Positions 11,590 through 24,500 of a stretch of 64,000 nt of DNA are shown here, piece by piece. Location: the NCBI RefSeq assembly GCF_040869045.1, contig NC_090321.1:71395183-71459182 (forward strand), in the 5' to 3' direction. How positions within the stretch are numbered: the first letter of the stretch is position 1; each line of letters opens with the position of its first letter. Under the pieces are notes generated by a model. The model searched no databases. It was not told the origin of the DNA and saw only the letters and a program-made list of their open reading frames with translations. Both the position numbers and the translations under genes were made by a program. Source of the stretch: Eurosta solidaginis (taxonomy: Eukaryota; Arthropoda; Insecta; Diptera; Tephritidae).

Positions 11590-12250
11590 GTAGTGCAGGA
11601 CGCCTTCTATTCCAGCATAGCTAAATAGTCGCTGAAGTGTTTGTTCAGACATTCCATACGTGTTCTGGCTAGAGTAGAGTAGGGCATCTGCAGAGGAGGA
11701 TATCTTTAACATTTCCCACCTCCTCTTCGCCTCTGCAGCTCCGACAGAAGTCAGTCGCTAGGAATCCCATGCGGCTATGTGTTTTCATCAAACAGTGCCC
11801 CGTTAATATCACAATTAAGCAGAGACAATTAAGATTAATAAGGGTTCCACCTCACATATGGGTTGCAGTGTCCATCTCACATTGACTTTTTCGGTGAATA
11901 CATACAAGAGCACGTGCCAAGATGAGGAGTGATGTAACTCAACTGAATAACTTACCTTCATCCACTTGGAATTGAACCCACACCACCGCTTCGCTTTGGT
12001 GCTCCGAGAGTCCATCTTATTTAGTAGCCATGGAGCAGCCTCATTTATGGCTGTTGGTTCTGCCTAAAAGGCGTTACAATAACTCGGCAGTATATTCTTA
12101 AGAAGAAGAGCGAAACATCTGTGTGGATACCACCGCCCACACTCTGACTAAGTTTAGAGCCATTCGTGAAGACGAATCTGGTTTCTGGGTCTATGTAGAT
12201 TAAGGTATCATCCAACTCATCGCGCTCACTGATTCTAATGGAGCATTTGT
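11590..12250 (-). pseudogene. Non-LTR retrotransposon RNase H plus C-terminal tail, broken
   Basis: Minus strand. Near 12210-12100 it reads YIDPETRFVFTNGSKLSQSV and then GGGIHTD, an RNase H start with the usual TDGSK aspartate replaced by N. Near 11810-11700 it reads ILTGHCLMKTHSRMGFLA, then DFCRSCRGEEEVGN, the cysteine tail seen in better form at 37026-37436. Stops and a frame change separate the parts. It belongs to the I/R1/Jockey-like group by knowledge of the motif order. Confidence 0.6.
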
Positions 12251-12259
12251 TTTCTAACA

Positions 12260-12840
12260 GTCGGTCTGGTATAATATAGGTTAAGTTAGGTTAGCTGACG
12301 TGACTTGTTACGAAACGCCAAAGATCTCTTAGACGGTTTAGCGCTAGTTAGTGGTGATGACGGGTATATATTCTCTATATTGGAATCTCCTTAGAATTTT
12401 GCAAAAGTAGGACAAAATTTAATTCGCCGTATCTCTGCATTTATGTATTTGAAGCGGGTATCCAAAATTCAGTATACAGATTCCATTAACATAAAATAAA
12501 CAGGAAATTGGGAGTGGGAGTTGGAATGGGAATGTGCATGGCAGTGGTCCTGGGAAGGAGAAGAAAATGAGAAGTTTATGGAAATAATGGGAATAAGCGA
12601 AAGACAGCAATAAGAAGGAGAATTGAAAGATAGAGTAGTAGAGGATGGGATAGAAGCGGCAGCGGGAAAATAGGACCATTTGTAAAACCAATTTTCTGAT
12701 AGGCCAACGTCTGCAAGCTACGCTAGTAATAAGTATAATTAAATGTTTTCAATTTTACATACATAGGTGGCAACTTTGTAAAATATTTTATTTCCCATCT
12801 AAGTTTTCATTTTGCTGTTTTAATTAAGTTCAAAGCTAAT
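12260..12840. other. No gene recognised
   Basis: Includes a purine-rich run (about 12500-12670) that produces a 90-residue minus-strand ORF of low complexity. This is compositional, not coding evidence. Confidence 0.45.
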
Positions 12841-13575
12841 CTATACAAGGTGATGACAAAGCGAATTCAATTCGCCTTGCAGATAAATGTCAAGTCAAAA
12901 ATGTTCATTCATTTCGATTAACCGGCATATTTTTGTACAAGGCGTTGCAAGGCGAAACCATAACAGGTGGTGGCAAAGCGAATTCAACCAATTCGCCGCA
13001 CAGAAGAATGTGAAGTCAAAAGAAAATTTTCATTGATTTCGATTAACGGACATATTGTAGTACAAGGCGTTGTATGGAAAATTATCAAGAAGAAGCAATC
13101 AGCTGTTGGGATAACACCACCTTGTACTGAATTCGCCTTGAGGCGTTGTATGGAAAGTACATCTGGTACTAAGGCGAATTCAGTGCCAGGTGTTATCGTA
13201 AAAGCTGATTGCTTCTTCTTGATTATTTTCCATACAACATGTCAGTTAATCGGAATCAATGAACATTTTTGTTTGACTTGACATTCTTCTGTACGGCGAA
13301 TTGTTTGAATTCGCTTTGCCGCCACCTGGTATGGATTCGCCTTGCCTGTTACTGAATTCGCCTTGATTTAGTTTATGCTCAAGGCGAATCTATACTAGTG
13401 GTGGCAGAGCGAATGCAATCAATTCGCCGTGCAGATGAATGTCAAATCAAAAGAAAATTTTCATAGATTTCGATTAACTGACATGTTGTAGTACAAGGCG
13501 CTGTATGGAAAATTATCAAAAAGAAGCAATCAGCTGATAGGATAACACCACCTGCAATGAATTCGCCTTGGTTTA
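12841..13575. repeat. Palindromic MITE cluster built from GCGAATTCA modules
   Basis: Two inverted halves, 12965-13125 and 13185-13335, share AAGCGAATTCAACCAATTCG, TGTACAAGGCGTTG, GAAGAAGCAATCAGCTG and CCACCTG modules in opposite orientation. A related partial copy follows at 13385-13570 and another lies at 46013-46205. The 104-residue ORF across 12967-13281 is a by-product of the palindrome. Non-autonomous; superfamily unknown. Confidence 0.7.
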
Positions 13576-15013
13576 TGCTCACTCCTGGATTCTTTCCCTT
13601 TATGTTCGATTGCGCCTTTATCGCAAAAAGATTCACGCCTTAGGATCCGACAACAAATGCCATAGATATGACAAAAGATGTCTACCCCAGAACTTTTTCA
13701 TTTTCTTCTACTTAATATGGTAGGTGTCACACCCATTTTACAAAGTGTTTTCTAAAGTTATATTTTGCATCAATAAACCAATCCAATTACCATGTTTCAT
13801 CTCTTTTTATTATAAGCTTTTATTTAGTTTCACTTTTGTTGTCTGTAATGGAATCTTGCAAGTTAAATTTTATACACTTCGCGGTGTCCGATTGAGCTGA
13901 AACTTTGCACACATGTATAACTCCGATGACAATGCAATATTACTTTGTTAGAATTCGATAAATTAATCGATAACACAGTTATCGGTAAAGATTTGTATTT
14001 ACTTTGGCATAACAGCCTAAGTCCCATACAAACCCGCCGGTACCTATCCGTGGATTGTGATATTTGGACGTGGTGAATCTCAATGCTTGCGAAAAGCGGA
14101 GACACAACCCTCTGTTGTATTTCTGTGTATAACCAACATAGCTGAATTTTTAAGGCTGTTTAACTCTGTAATCTTTTCGGTAATTTATTTTGCTTTTGGA
14201 AAAATTACCTATTTGAAAAAAGCTGGCTGAAAAATATTGGCATAACAGCTTAAGTTAAATCAAGAATGGAAAATGTTGGAAAATTTGAGCAGATGTGGCA
14301 ATTTCGCGCGTCCGTTTAACGAAACATTGACAATCTGCTGATCATCACTAGGAAATTAGCGACATTCCATCAACTAAGCAGCACTTTAGCAATACTACTA
14401 TTATTATTTGGCCGCTCAAACACACACATATTAATTGTGCATTAAATCTAAAATATACAAATACACCATAATAATTTACACGGCCAAAGCCATAATAATT
14501 TACACGGGTCATCAATTCTTTCTCTGATTCAAAATCTGAACTACCAGCGCTACCGTCAACAGCTCAGTGTCATCATTGCCAGTAGCGCCAATAACACCAA
14601 ACTCGTGCCTGACACACAAAAGTCGTTTCACTCAATAGCGCAAGTAAAATGTACTACGCACTCACTACTAAGTAGCGTCAAAAATTCGCTTGGAGTCATT
14701 TCGTCAATGAGCTACCATTGAGCTGGCACCGCATTGGCGCTGGCGCCATGCAGTTTACATCACTAAAATTGCGCGAATGCCCAGGCTCATGACTTTGTTA
14801 ATCCAGATGGTGAAAACGAACACTCAAAGGAATGCAACCTTGCAAACAACAGCCGTCATTTTCAAAGTGTAAAAATTCTGTGATACATCGAACGCTAACG
14901 CGGTTATACTGTTTTCACACAGAAACTTAATGATCTCATTTTACCTGCTAATGAAATCGTAAATTTTTTTCTTTCACACAGAAGTAAGTGCTCGATTAGT
15001 ATGAAGGATGAGA
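13576..15013. other. Non-coding; one 55-bp motif shared with 15610
   Basis: No supported gene. GAAAAGCGGAGACACAACCC at 14091 and its continuation CTCTGTTGTATTTCTGTGTA recur, slightly changed, at 15610-15665, so both belong to some dispersed repeat. A 20-base stretch, CATAATAATTTACACGG, is duplicated in tandem near 14470-14510. Confidence 0.5.
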
Positions 15014-15212
15014 CAGACAATCATGGCGGAACGATACAAGGTGGGAGCATGGTGACATACCTACAAACAAACAAAATTCCATGTACTTGGAAATTCGATG
15101 GACAAATGTCAAAATCGTACTGCGCCGGTAGTTGATGTATCAAATCAAATAAAAAAGGTTATAATCAGCTGTTCGATGCGGCCACCTTGTATCGTTCCGC
15201 CATGCAGACAAT
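15014..15212. mobile_element. MITE with 23-bp TIRs and 8-bp target duplication
   Basis: The 183-bp element occupies 15022-15204. It starts CATGGCGGAACGATACAAGG and ends with the exact inverse, CCTTGTATCGTTCCGCCATG; the TIR is 23 bases counting the next TGG/CCA. It is bracketed by the perfect direct repeat CAGACAAT at 15014-15021 and 15205-15212. No coding capacity. An 8-bp duplication is typical of hAT or P elements by established knowledge. The parent family is not identifiable here. Confidence 0.92.
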
Positions 15213-16255
15213 GACATTTGCTTTGAAAACTAAGAAACGGAAACGGAAGCGGAACGCTGTCAACAGAGTTGCATTGTGCTTTTGACTTCATTAGGCATTC
15301 GATTAGCTACTAATGAAATAATAATAGATTCGAATTTTGTAGGGAAGATTGAGCTCAATAAGCGTCTTAATGTAGAAAATTGCCTTTATTATTCAATAAG
15401 CCGTCTGTGTGAAATTAGTATAAGGCTCTTATCGGTAAGTGTTGCATACTTTTCTGCGCACTTGATTTTGTTTTACAGTGTTTTTTTATACACGCGTATA
15501 GGTTTACGTTTGCGCGTGAAAAAAAACGCCTATCCTCGCTTACATATTGCTTAGGAGACCCATCTAGCGGCAGTGGTTAAACAACTAGCTACAGCTACAG
15601 CGTGTACCGAAAAGCGGAGACACGACCCTCTGTTGTATGCCTGTGTATAACATATAGCTAAATCAGTTGCGATGAATTGTGGACACACATAGAATACATA
15701 GAATTAGTGTAGGGGGTGAAACAAAAACACATATTTCAGTTACATCTGCGTATAATGCGTATTGGAATTTATTAGTATACATTTTATGCGCAGCAACTTC
15801 AGAGGTGTATTTAAATTATAAGCGTATAGACGTTTACGTGTAAAAAAAAATACGGCTATTATTTTAAAGATTTAACACACAGAGCAGAGATCTGCAATGA
15901 GTAGTTGTAAACTGAACGCCACGTAGGCCAAGTCACAATAAAATATGATTTTAAGTTAGTTAACACTGTTTGACACAATTTTATATGTGCTCTCTGTCAA
16001 AAGCCGAGTTAGGTCTTTAGCAGGTATTCGAATCGAAGAACTTGACTGTTCAAAGTTGACTTCGAAGAAACCCTGTAATGTTGATGCATTAAAAGAAATG
16101 GATAGAATGAGAAACGTTACAAATAACTAAGTAAAGTTTACGTAACTAATTTAAACAATATTTTACTCTACTAAAAATTAAAAAAAAAAAAATCATATTT
16201 AAATTAAATTTAAGAAAAAGGCTTTTCTAAGAACAAGCTTCTATTCCTTGTTAAT
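15213..16255. other. No gene recognised
   Basis: A 92-codon ORF at 15276-15554 has no domain or splice support. The rest is AT-rich intergenic DNA. Confidence 0.45.
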
Positions 16256-16257
16256 AA

Positions 16258-17410
16258 AACGAACTAAAAAGTAAAAAATAAAATTAATGAAAAAAAAACT
16301 TTTTTAAAAATAAGCTTTTATTATTTTGGTTAAGAAAAATAACTAAAAAGTAAACAATAAATTGACTCTAAAGAAATATAACACTTTATAAGTCCATTGT
16401 AAGCTTAAACGATAATTAGGCTTTTTCGTCTGCGACAAAAAAATTCTATATCGTACATAATTATATATTTTTAACATTAAAACTTTACACCTAAATTATT
16501 AAAGCTTACAGTTTATATCACAGTCCTAATTGTTCTAATAAAATCGTGTTACATTGCGATAGCAAGAAAATGAGATCCTAAATGTTCTTAATTATACGAT
16601 CAAAATTTAACACGTTTTTTATTAGAACAATTAGGACTGTGATATAAACTGTAAGATTTAATAATTTAGGTTTAAAGTTTTAATGTTAAAAATATATAAT
16701 TATGTACGATATAGAATTTTTTTGTCGCAGACGAAAAAGCCTAATTATCGTTTAAGCTTACAATGGACTTATAAAGTGTTATATTTCTTTAGAGTCAATT
16801 TATTGTTTACTTTTTAGTTAATTTTCTTAACCAAAATAATAAAAGCTTATTTTTAAAAAAGTTTTTTTTTTTCATTAATTTTATTTATTAGAACAATTTG
16901 GACTTTGATATAAACTGTAAGATTTAATAATTTAGGTTTAAAGTTTTAATGTTAAAAATTTATAATTATGTACGATATAGAATTTTTTTGTCGCAGACGA
17001 AAAAGCCTAATTATCGTTTAAGCTTACAATGGACTTATAAAGTGTTATATTTCTTTAGAGTCAATTTATTGTTTACTTTTTAGTTAATTTTCTTAACCAA
17101 AATAATAAAAGCTTATTTTTAAAAAAGTTTTTTTTTTTCATTAATTTTATTTATTAGAACAATTTGGACTTTGATATAAACTGTAAGATTTAATAATTTA
17201 GGTTTAAAGTTTTAATGTTAAAAATTTATAATTATGTACGATATAGAATTTTTTTGTCGCAGACGAAAAAGCCTAATTATCGTTTAAGCTTACAATGGAC
17301 TTATAAAGTGTTATATTTCTTTAGAGTCAATTTATTGTTTACTTTTTAGTTAATTTTCTTAACCAAAATAATAAAAGCTTATTTTTAAAAAAGTTTTTTT
17401 TTCATTAATT
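16258..17410. repeat. Foldback-like palindrome with 265-bp tandem arm repeats
   Basis: A left arm (about 16258-16545) is the reverse complement of a right arm (about 16620-16872). The centre carries CAGTCCTAATTGTTCTAATA against TTAGAACAATTAGGACTGTG, separated by about 75 bases. The right-arm unit is then repeated head to tail at 16873-17138 and 17139-17402 (periods 266 and 264). Units include TATGTACGATATAGAATTTT and TCGCAGACGAAAAAGCCTAA. Very AT-rich, no ORF. Confidence 0.85.
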
Positions 17411-18140
17411 TTATTTCATATTTGGTACAGAATTATGGCATCTTTTTCATTTTTCGTAATTTTCGATATCGAAAAAGTAGCGTCCCCTGCAAAAATTGTT
17501 GGATTACGTGTTCCATTTTCTTCATGTTGGAGTACTCTAACAATATTCCTTTGCAATGCGTTTGCGGACCACCATCAGCCGATCATTGCTCGTTTTTTAA
17601 CGACCGTGATCACGACACGATGACGATCGAACAGAGTTGCCAAAAGTAAAATATTGTATACAAATAACTGATAATAAAATTTTACTATCGCACTGGTTTT
17701 ATGTATACATACTATAGTATAGAGAAATATTAGTTTCTTTATTCACGCAAATGCTAAATAACATAAGAATATTCGTAGTAAAAAATATAAAATTTGTATT
17801 GCCCCTCTTCATTTATCGTCATTTTAAATTAAATTCACTCCGATAATTCTTTTCGACACAATTCCTCTTTAGTACTTTGGCATATAATCCTCTGTGTGTG
17901 CTCCATGGAGTACTACAGTGAAAGTACTTTGGAAAGTACTCTCACGTATGTACTCTATGGAATACTCACAAACAAGGCGAGAGTGGGATCACCTACTCCT
18001 CTCCTAGGACATCGCAATGTTAATTGGAGCACATTTTTTGTATGAATACAGATTAGTTTTGGAATAATCCTATACTCCCAAAGGAGTATTCCTTACATTA
18101 TTTATGGAGTACTCGCGTTTTTTGAAGGGTGGTCATAGTC
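17411..18140. other. No gene recognised
   Basis: AT-rich DNA with several GGAGTACT/GAGTACTC words between 17900 and 18120. The two short overlapping ORFs at 17422-17649 have no family signal. Confidence 0.45.
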
Positions 18141-19736
18141 GGATTTCGGCCATTTTTTATATCAAGATAAAGTGAGTTCAGATAAGTACTTGAACTAAGT
18201 TTTGTAAAGATATATCGATTTTTGCTCTAGTTATCGTGTTAACGGCTGAGCGGAAGGACAGACGGTCGACTGTATATAAAAACTGGGCGTGGCTTCAACC
18301 GATTTCGCCCATTTTCACAGAAAACAGTTATTGTCATAGAATCTATGCACCTACCAAATTGGTAAATTTTTGTTCGACTTATGGCCTTAAAAGTATTCTA
18401 GACGAATTAAATGAAAAAGGGCGGAGCCACGCCCATTTTGAAATTTTATTTTATTTTTGTATTTTGCTGCACTATATCATTACTGGAGTTGAATGTTGAC
18501 ATAATTTACTTATATACTGTAAAGATATTAAATTTTTTGTTAAAATTTGACTTTTATAAATATTTGTTTTTAAAAGTGGGCGTCTTCGTCGTAATTTTTA
18601 TTCAGCACACATATAGTAATAGGAGGAACGTGCCTGCCAAATTTCATCATGATATCTTCAACGACTGCCAAATTACAGCTTGCAAAACTTTTAAATTACC
18701 TTCTTTTAAAAGTGGGCGGTGCCACGCCCATTGTCCAAAATTTTACTAATTTTCTATTTTCCGTCATAAGGTCAACGCACCTACCAAGTTTTATCGCTAT
18801 ATCCGTTTTGGTAATGAATTATTGCACTTTTTCGGTTTTTCGAAATTTTCGATATCGAAAAAGTGGGCGTGGTTGTAGTCCGATTTCGTTCATTTTAAAT
18901 AGCTATCTGCCCAGGAACCTGCATACCAAATTTCATCAAGATACCTCAAAAGTTACTCAAGTTATCGTGTTTAAGGACGGACGCACGGACGGACATGGCT
19001 AAATGAATTTCTTTTTTCGCCCAGATCATTTTGATATATAGAAGTCTATATCTATCTCGATTAGTTTATGCCGTTACGGATTACCGTTATGCGAACAAAG
19101 TTAATATACTCTGTGAGCTCTGTTCAGCTGAGTATACAAAATTTGTTTTTAAAAGTGGGCGTCTTCGTCATCCGATTTTGCTAATTGTTATTTAGCACTT
19201 ATATAGTAATAGGTGGAACGTGCCTGCCAAATTTCGTCATGATATCTTCAACGAGTGCGAAACTACAGCTTGCAAAACTTTTTAATTACCTTCTTTTAAA
19301 AGTGGGGGGTGCCACGCCCATTTTCCAAAACTTTACTAATTTTCTATTTTCCGTCATAAGGTCAACGCACCTACCAAGTTTCATCGCTATATCCGTTTTG
19401 GTAATGAATTATCGCACTTTTTCGGTTTTTCGAAATTTTCGATATCGAGAAAGTGGGCGTGATTGTAGTCCGATTTCGTTCATTTTAAATAGCTATCTGA
19501 GGTGAGCGCCCAGGAACCTACATACCAAATTTCATCGAGATACCTCAAAAGTTACTCAAGGTATCGTGTTTACGGACGGACGGACATGGCTAAATGAATT
19601 TCTTTTTTCGCCCAGATCATTTTGATATACAGAAGTCTATATCTATCCCGATTACTTTATGCCGTTACGGATTACCGTTATGCAAACAAAGTTAATATAC
19701 TCTGTGAGCTCTGCTCAGTTGAGTATAAAAACAGCA
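18141..19736 (+). repeat. Dispersed tephritid-type repeat (GTGGGCGTGG family), two tandem copies
   Basis: Copies 18563-19139 and 19140-19736 share the same block order: TTTTTAAAAGTGGGCGTCTT, GGCGGTGCCACGCCCATT, ATTTTCGATATCGAAAAAGT, GACGGACATGGCTAAATGAA and GTGAGCTCTGCTCAGTTGAG. A partial, more diverged copy precedes them from 18141. The ORFs of 106-117 codons here are repeated in both copies and arise from the repeat itself. The reverse-strand relative is at 2560-3000. Confidence 0.8.
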
Positions 19737-20319
19737 TACATACATATATTGTATCAAGTGGATCAGGTGTTCTTTCTATTATCTGATGCATCTTGCTATT
19801 ACCCAAAGTCACCCAAAACATGTTCTTTTCATTGGCAAAATAAGGCCGGGTGTGACAAATATATTATTTTGTATGGTTTAATCTACTACAAATATTTGAT
19901 TTGAGTGTTTGTCTTTATTTTCATCTTCACACACAATGCAACCTAAATTCTGTAGCAGGTTAAGAAAGGGCCAATGAAGTAATTCGCATGTATCGTTGTT
20001 TCTTTACACGCTTCATTAAGCATTCTGACTTATTTCTTTCATTATTTATTTGTCTACTTAAGTATGGACGTGTATAGTTTTGCTTTTGTTTCTTTATCGT
20101 TTCTTTTTTCGCATTTAAATTCAGGTCTGGCTCATTTTAGAAGAGCACACAACAGCTGGAAATTAGAATAATAGCCGTCATCCAGTGAGTTTGACAACTC
20201 TGGCTCACGCTCAATTCTCACGAGAATGCTCTGGATCATTGAGAGACTTGAGAAGCAGATTTCGTGAAATTTTCGCACACGTGAAATGTGATAGGCAGAT
20301 GTCGCCGCTGTTTTTCGTT

Positions 20320-20502
20320 TGTGGCGGCTCACACCGACATCTATCCGTGAAGTCACCAAATTGACATGAAATATTTATGTACACCGCTGATGCAATTTGT
20401 GGATTCTATTGTATTGTATCTTATTTGCATTATATGTGTATGAATTTCTAGAATCTTCCTGGAATAATAAAAGAATTGTTCATTCTTGTTTGTAAATCCA
20501 AA
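20320..20502 (+). repeat. 5' LTR of the CsRn1-type element
   Basis: 183 bases, starting TGTGGCGGCTCACACCGACA and ending GTAAATCCAAA. Contains an AATAAA-type signal (AATAATAAAAG near 20463). Differs from the right LTR at four sites: C/A in ACACCGCTGA, C/T twice near 20420-20430, and G/A in CCTGGAATA. Confidence 0.93.
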
Positions 20503-20503
20503 G

Positions 20504-20520
20504 TGGTGACTACCGAATTC
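20504..20520 (+). other. Primer-binding site, tRNA-Trp-like
   Basis: TGGTGACTACCGAATTC begins one base after the LTR. TGGTGAC is complementary to the 3' end of tRNA-Trp (GTCACCA). The match beyond the first seven bases is poor, so the identity is an inference supported mainly by clade knowledge. Confidence 0.6.
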
Positions 20521-20601
20521 CGAACGTGCGCAACTAATACGTACTTATATAGATTCAGCCTAGTAGCAGTCACAGCGAATCGACGAGTATACATACATAT
20601 A

Positions 20602-21549
20602 ATGCCGCATTACAATTTAAGATCAAACAACGACGAGCAAGAGAATTTTTATGATAGTCGCAGTATTGAAATGGAGTCAAACAACGTAAATGCACAATTG
20701 CAATTAATGCAAAACGAGTTACAACAACTAAACATCGCTTATGCACAGCAAGCAAATCGTCGCTCAAATGTACAAAGGGTTCATGTACCAAAATTCAATA
20801 AGGTAAACCCACACATATGGTTTGCGCAGCTTGAGCGTTCCTTTCGGCTCAGCAATATTACAGATGACATTGATATGTTTGATTTAGTTACGATAAATTT
20901 AGATGAAGATATAATTCTTAGTATTGAGGATCTCGTTTCTGCACCGCCGGATAAAAATCGGTATGTAACACTTAAATTGCGTTTACTTGATAAATACTCG
21001 GAATCGTCCGAATGCAAACTAAAACGTTTGCTGCAAGGTGGAGCAATATCAGGTATGAAACCAAGTGACATTCTCGCATACATGAAACGATTAGCACCAA
21101 ATCCGGGGTGCGAGCCAGTAATACGTACACTTTTCATGAATCAAATGCCATTATCAATTCGACCGCTACTGTCTGTTTGGCAGGAAAATGATTTGACGCA
21201 ATTAGCCAAGATTGCTGATAAAATGCTGGAATCAGCTGATACCAACGCTGTTGGCGCAGTATCAGATTTGCAACAAACAACTTCCGACTCTGTAGAAGCG
21301 CTTTCCCGTACAGCATCAGGGGGTAGTAGAGACAGGATGCAGGAGGTCCTCGAAAATATTAGGAAACTGCAAGCTGATGTCAAAATGCTCAAGGAAGGCA
21401 CCAGAGGATCGCGTTCAACAATGCGATCTCCTAGACGAAGTGGTAGTACTGAGCGTGTGCAAGGTGGAATGTGCTATTTTCACAAAAAGTTTGGTGCAGA
21501 TGCGCGTAAATGTCGCCCAGGTTGTAGCAATTGGAATCAGCCAAAATAA
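20602..21549 (+). CDS. gag: Gag polyprotein of CsRn1-type retrotransposon
   Basis: 315 residues from the first ATG after the primer site ([10 protein letters not shown]). The open frame extends upstream into the LTR, but without an ATG. Residues roughly 50-210 form the capsid-like region ([19 protein letters not shown], typical of the DUF4219/gag family). Near the C-terminus, [18 protein letters not shown] is one unusual CX2HX9CX3C finger in place of the usual CCHC knuckle, diagnostic of CsRn1-like elements. It packages element RNA into virus-like particles. It ends CCA-AAA-TAA, overlapping pol, which lies in the -1 frame. Confidence 0.93.
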   Translation: MPHYNLRSNNDEQENFYDSRSIEMESNNVNAQLQLMQNELQQLNIAYAQQANRRSNVQRVHVPKFNKVNPHIWFAQLERSFRLSNITDDIDMFDLVTINLDEDIILSIEDLVSAPPDKNRYVTLKLRLLDKYSESSECKLKRLLQGGAISGMKPSDILAYMKRLAPNPGCEPVIRTLFMNQMPLSIRPLLSVWQENDLTQLAKIADKMLESADTNAVGAVSDLQQTTSDSVEALSRTASGGSRDRMQEVLENIRKLQADVKMLKEGTRGSRSTMRSPRRSGSTERVQGGMCYFHKKFGADARKCRPGCSNWNQPK

Positions 21550-24500
21550 AACGGCTGCCGTCTAACTTGCTGGTTGACGGCAGCCCAACGTATATCAGCA
21601 GCACGTATAATTATTCCAAACTGGGCACAAACGAAGTCAACGAGCCTCGTTTGCATATTTTTGATAAACATAGTAAAATCCGATTTCTTATTGATTCCGG
21701 ATCAGTTGTTTCCGTAGTCCCTCGTACAATGGTAAAGATAAAAACAAAAATAAATGCTTTGCAATTATACGCCGCAAATAAGACGACGATTGAGACATAT
21801 GGGACTCATATCCTTAGAGTAGATTTAGGTCTTCGACGACCGTTCAGCTGGCCCTTCATTGTTGCAGATGTCCATACTGCTATAATTGGAGCAGACTTTT
21901 TAACTAAATTCAATTTGCTTATTGATTTGCAACAAAATAGGCTAATCGACGGTACCACAAAATTATCAGTTGATGGCATTGTTCTAAATGCCATAGATTT
22001 TTCAGTTTCTACCATTAGCGAATGTAATGATTTCAGGGGAGTGTTAGCAAGGTTCGTTGACGTAACGAGATTGCCAACAACATACCATACCAACAATAAG
22101 CAACACAACGTTGTTCACCATATCGAGACAACAAGAAGTCCCTTAGCTGATCGACCACGTAGATTGGCAGGGAAAAAACTGGCGGTGGCAAAAGAAGAAG
22201 TAAACTTTTTGCTGGAGCATGGAATTTGCCGACCATCAAAAAGTCCTTGGGCTAGTCCCTTGCATATGGTGGCTAAGAAAAATGGTGGATGGCGAGCTTG
22301 TGGAGATTACCGCAAGCTTAATGCTGTTACAGTACCCGACAGATATCCAGTCGCACACATTCACGATTTTTCCGAGAGATTGTATGGAAAAACGGTGTTT
22401 TCCACCATTGATTTGGTGCGGGCATATTACCAGATACCGATGGCAGAACAGGATGTACAAAAGACTGCTGTATGTACACCATTCGGTCTCATCGAATTCC
22501 TTTATATGCCATTTGGTTTGAAAAATGCCTCTCAAACTTTTCAACGATTTATGGATAGTATATTTAGAGGCATTGATTTTGTCTACTGTTATATTGATGA
22601 CATCCTTATTATGTCTGAATCGTACGACGAGCATGAAAAACACCTACACACGGTATTAGCAATACTTCAGAAGCATGGATTGGGTATCAATGCCAGTAAA
22701 TGCCAGTTTGGTAAAACTCAGGTACGTTTCTTAAGTTATATTATCGACAATGAGGGGATACGTCCTCCGCCGGATCGTGTTGATTCTATCATTAATTTTA
22801 AGCGCCCTCAATCAAGAGGCGAGCTAGGAAGATTTCTTGGTATAATTAATTATTATCGACGCTGCATTCCAAATGCATCTAAAATTCAAGCCCCTCTTAG
22901 CCAAGTTACACGGGGATTGAAAAAGAATGACAAGCGGGTAGTAAATTGGACCCCAGAACTAATTGAGGCTTTCGAAAACTGTAAGCAAAGTATAGCAAAC
23001 GCGGTAATTTTATCGCATCCGGCGCCTGAAGCCGACTTAGCCCTGATATGTGACGCATCCGATACTGCTATAGGCGCTGCCTTGGAGCAGCGAATTCGTA
23101 ATGTATGGTGTCCTCTTGGATTTTATTCGCGTAAACTCACCGATACTGAAAAAAACTACAGTACTTACGATCGTGAACTGCTAGCGATATATGATGCCAT
23201 ACGCTATTTCAGGCACATATTGGAGGCACGATTATTTGTTATTAAAACAGACCACAAGCCGTTGACGTACGCATTTTCTCAGAAGCCCGAAAAAGCCTCT
23301 CCGCGCCAACTTCGACATTTAGATTTTATTTCGCAGTTCACGACCAATATTGTACACCTCGCTGGTTCAGAAAACGTTGTTGCCGACGCATTTTCACGTC
23401 TTAATGTCATTTCTATGCCGACGGAGATTAACTTGGAGAGAATTAAGGAGGCACAAAATGAAGATTCGGAGTTGAGCGAAATTTTGCAAGGGTTATCATC
23501 GCTCAAATTGCAAGAAGTCGACCTTGACAATAATGTTAACGCATATTGTGACCTATCTACAGGTTCCGTAAGGGTATATATTCCTCAAACTTTGCGATAT
23601 TCTGTTTTCATTTCAGTGCACGGTTTATCTCATCCCAGCGGAAGAGCGACGCTACAGCAAGTGCGACGAAAATACGTGTGGCCATCGATGAGGAAAGATG
23701 TAACCTTTTGGGCTCGTAATTGCCTCCCATGTCAGCGGGCCAAAATTCATCGACATAATTCACAACTACCCAACAAAATAGATATGCCAGACAACCGTGT
23801 TGATCATGTGCACTTGGACCTTGTAGTCATGCCATTGGTTAATGGCTATCGGTACTGCTTGACGATGATCGACCGTTTTTCACGATGGCCAGAAGCAGTA
23901 CCACTGAAGGACATGTCTGCCGAAACAGTGGCAAATGCATTTTGGACATGTTGGGTGGCACGTTTTGGTTGCCCTAAAACGATAACTACTGACCAAGGGG
24001 CACAGTTCGAGTCCGATTTATTCAAATCATTAGCCAAAATGTTGGGTAGTAAGCACATACACACAACTGCATACCATCCGCAGTCGAATGGTTTGATTGA
24101 ACGCTGGCACCGATCATTTAAAGCGGCCTTGATGTGTAATTCTGGAGAAAATTGGACAGAGCTATTGCCAATGGTTTTGTTGGGATTGAGAACCTGTTAT
24201 AAAGAAGATATCGACGCATCGGCTTCGGATTTACTTTACGGGAGTCACATACGCGTACCAAACGAGTTCTACGACAATTTGGGTAAACTAGTTAATACCA
24301 AAGATTTTGCTAAGAAATTTCGAGATTGCATGAGAATGGTTCGGCCAAATCCAACAGCCCATCATATCAAGAGGAGGTTGTTCACTCATAAGCATTTAAC
24401 AGACTGTACTCATGTTTTGTTAAGGACAGACGCAGTGCGCGAACCCCTTGAGCCACCTTATTCTGGGCCCTACGAGGTGGTGAAGCGTTCAACTGATCGT

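Noticed and set aside
18411..19505. Small protein genes with repeated ATPIxQNFTNFLFSVIRSTHL peptides
   Set aside because: The similar ORFs arise because the same non-coding dispersed repeat occurs twice; frames are not kept between more distant copies.
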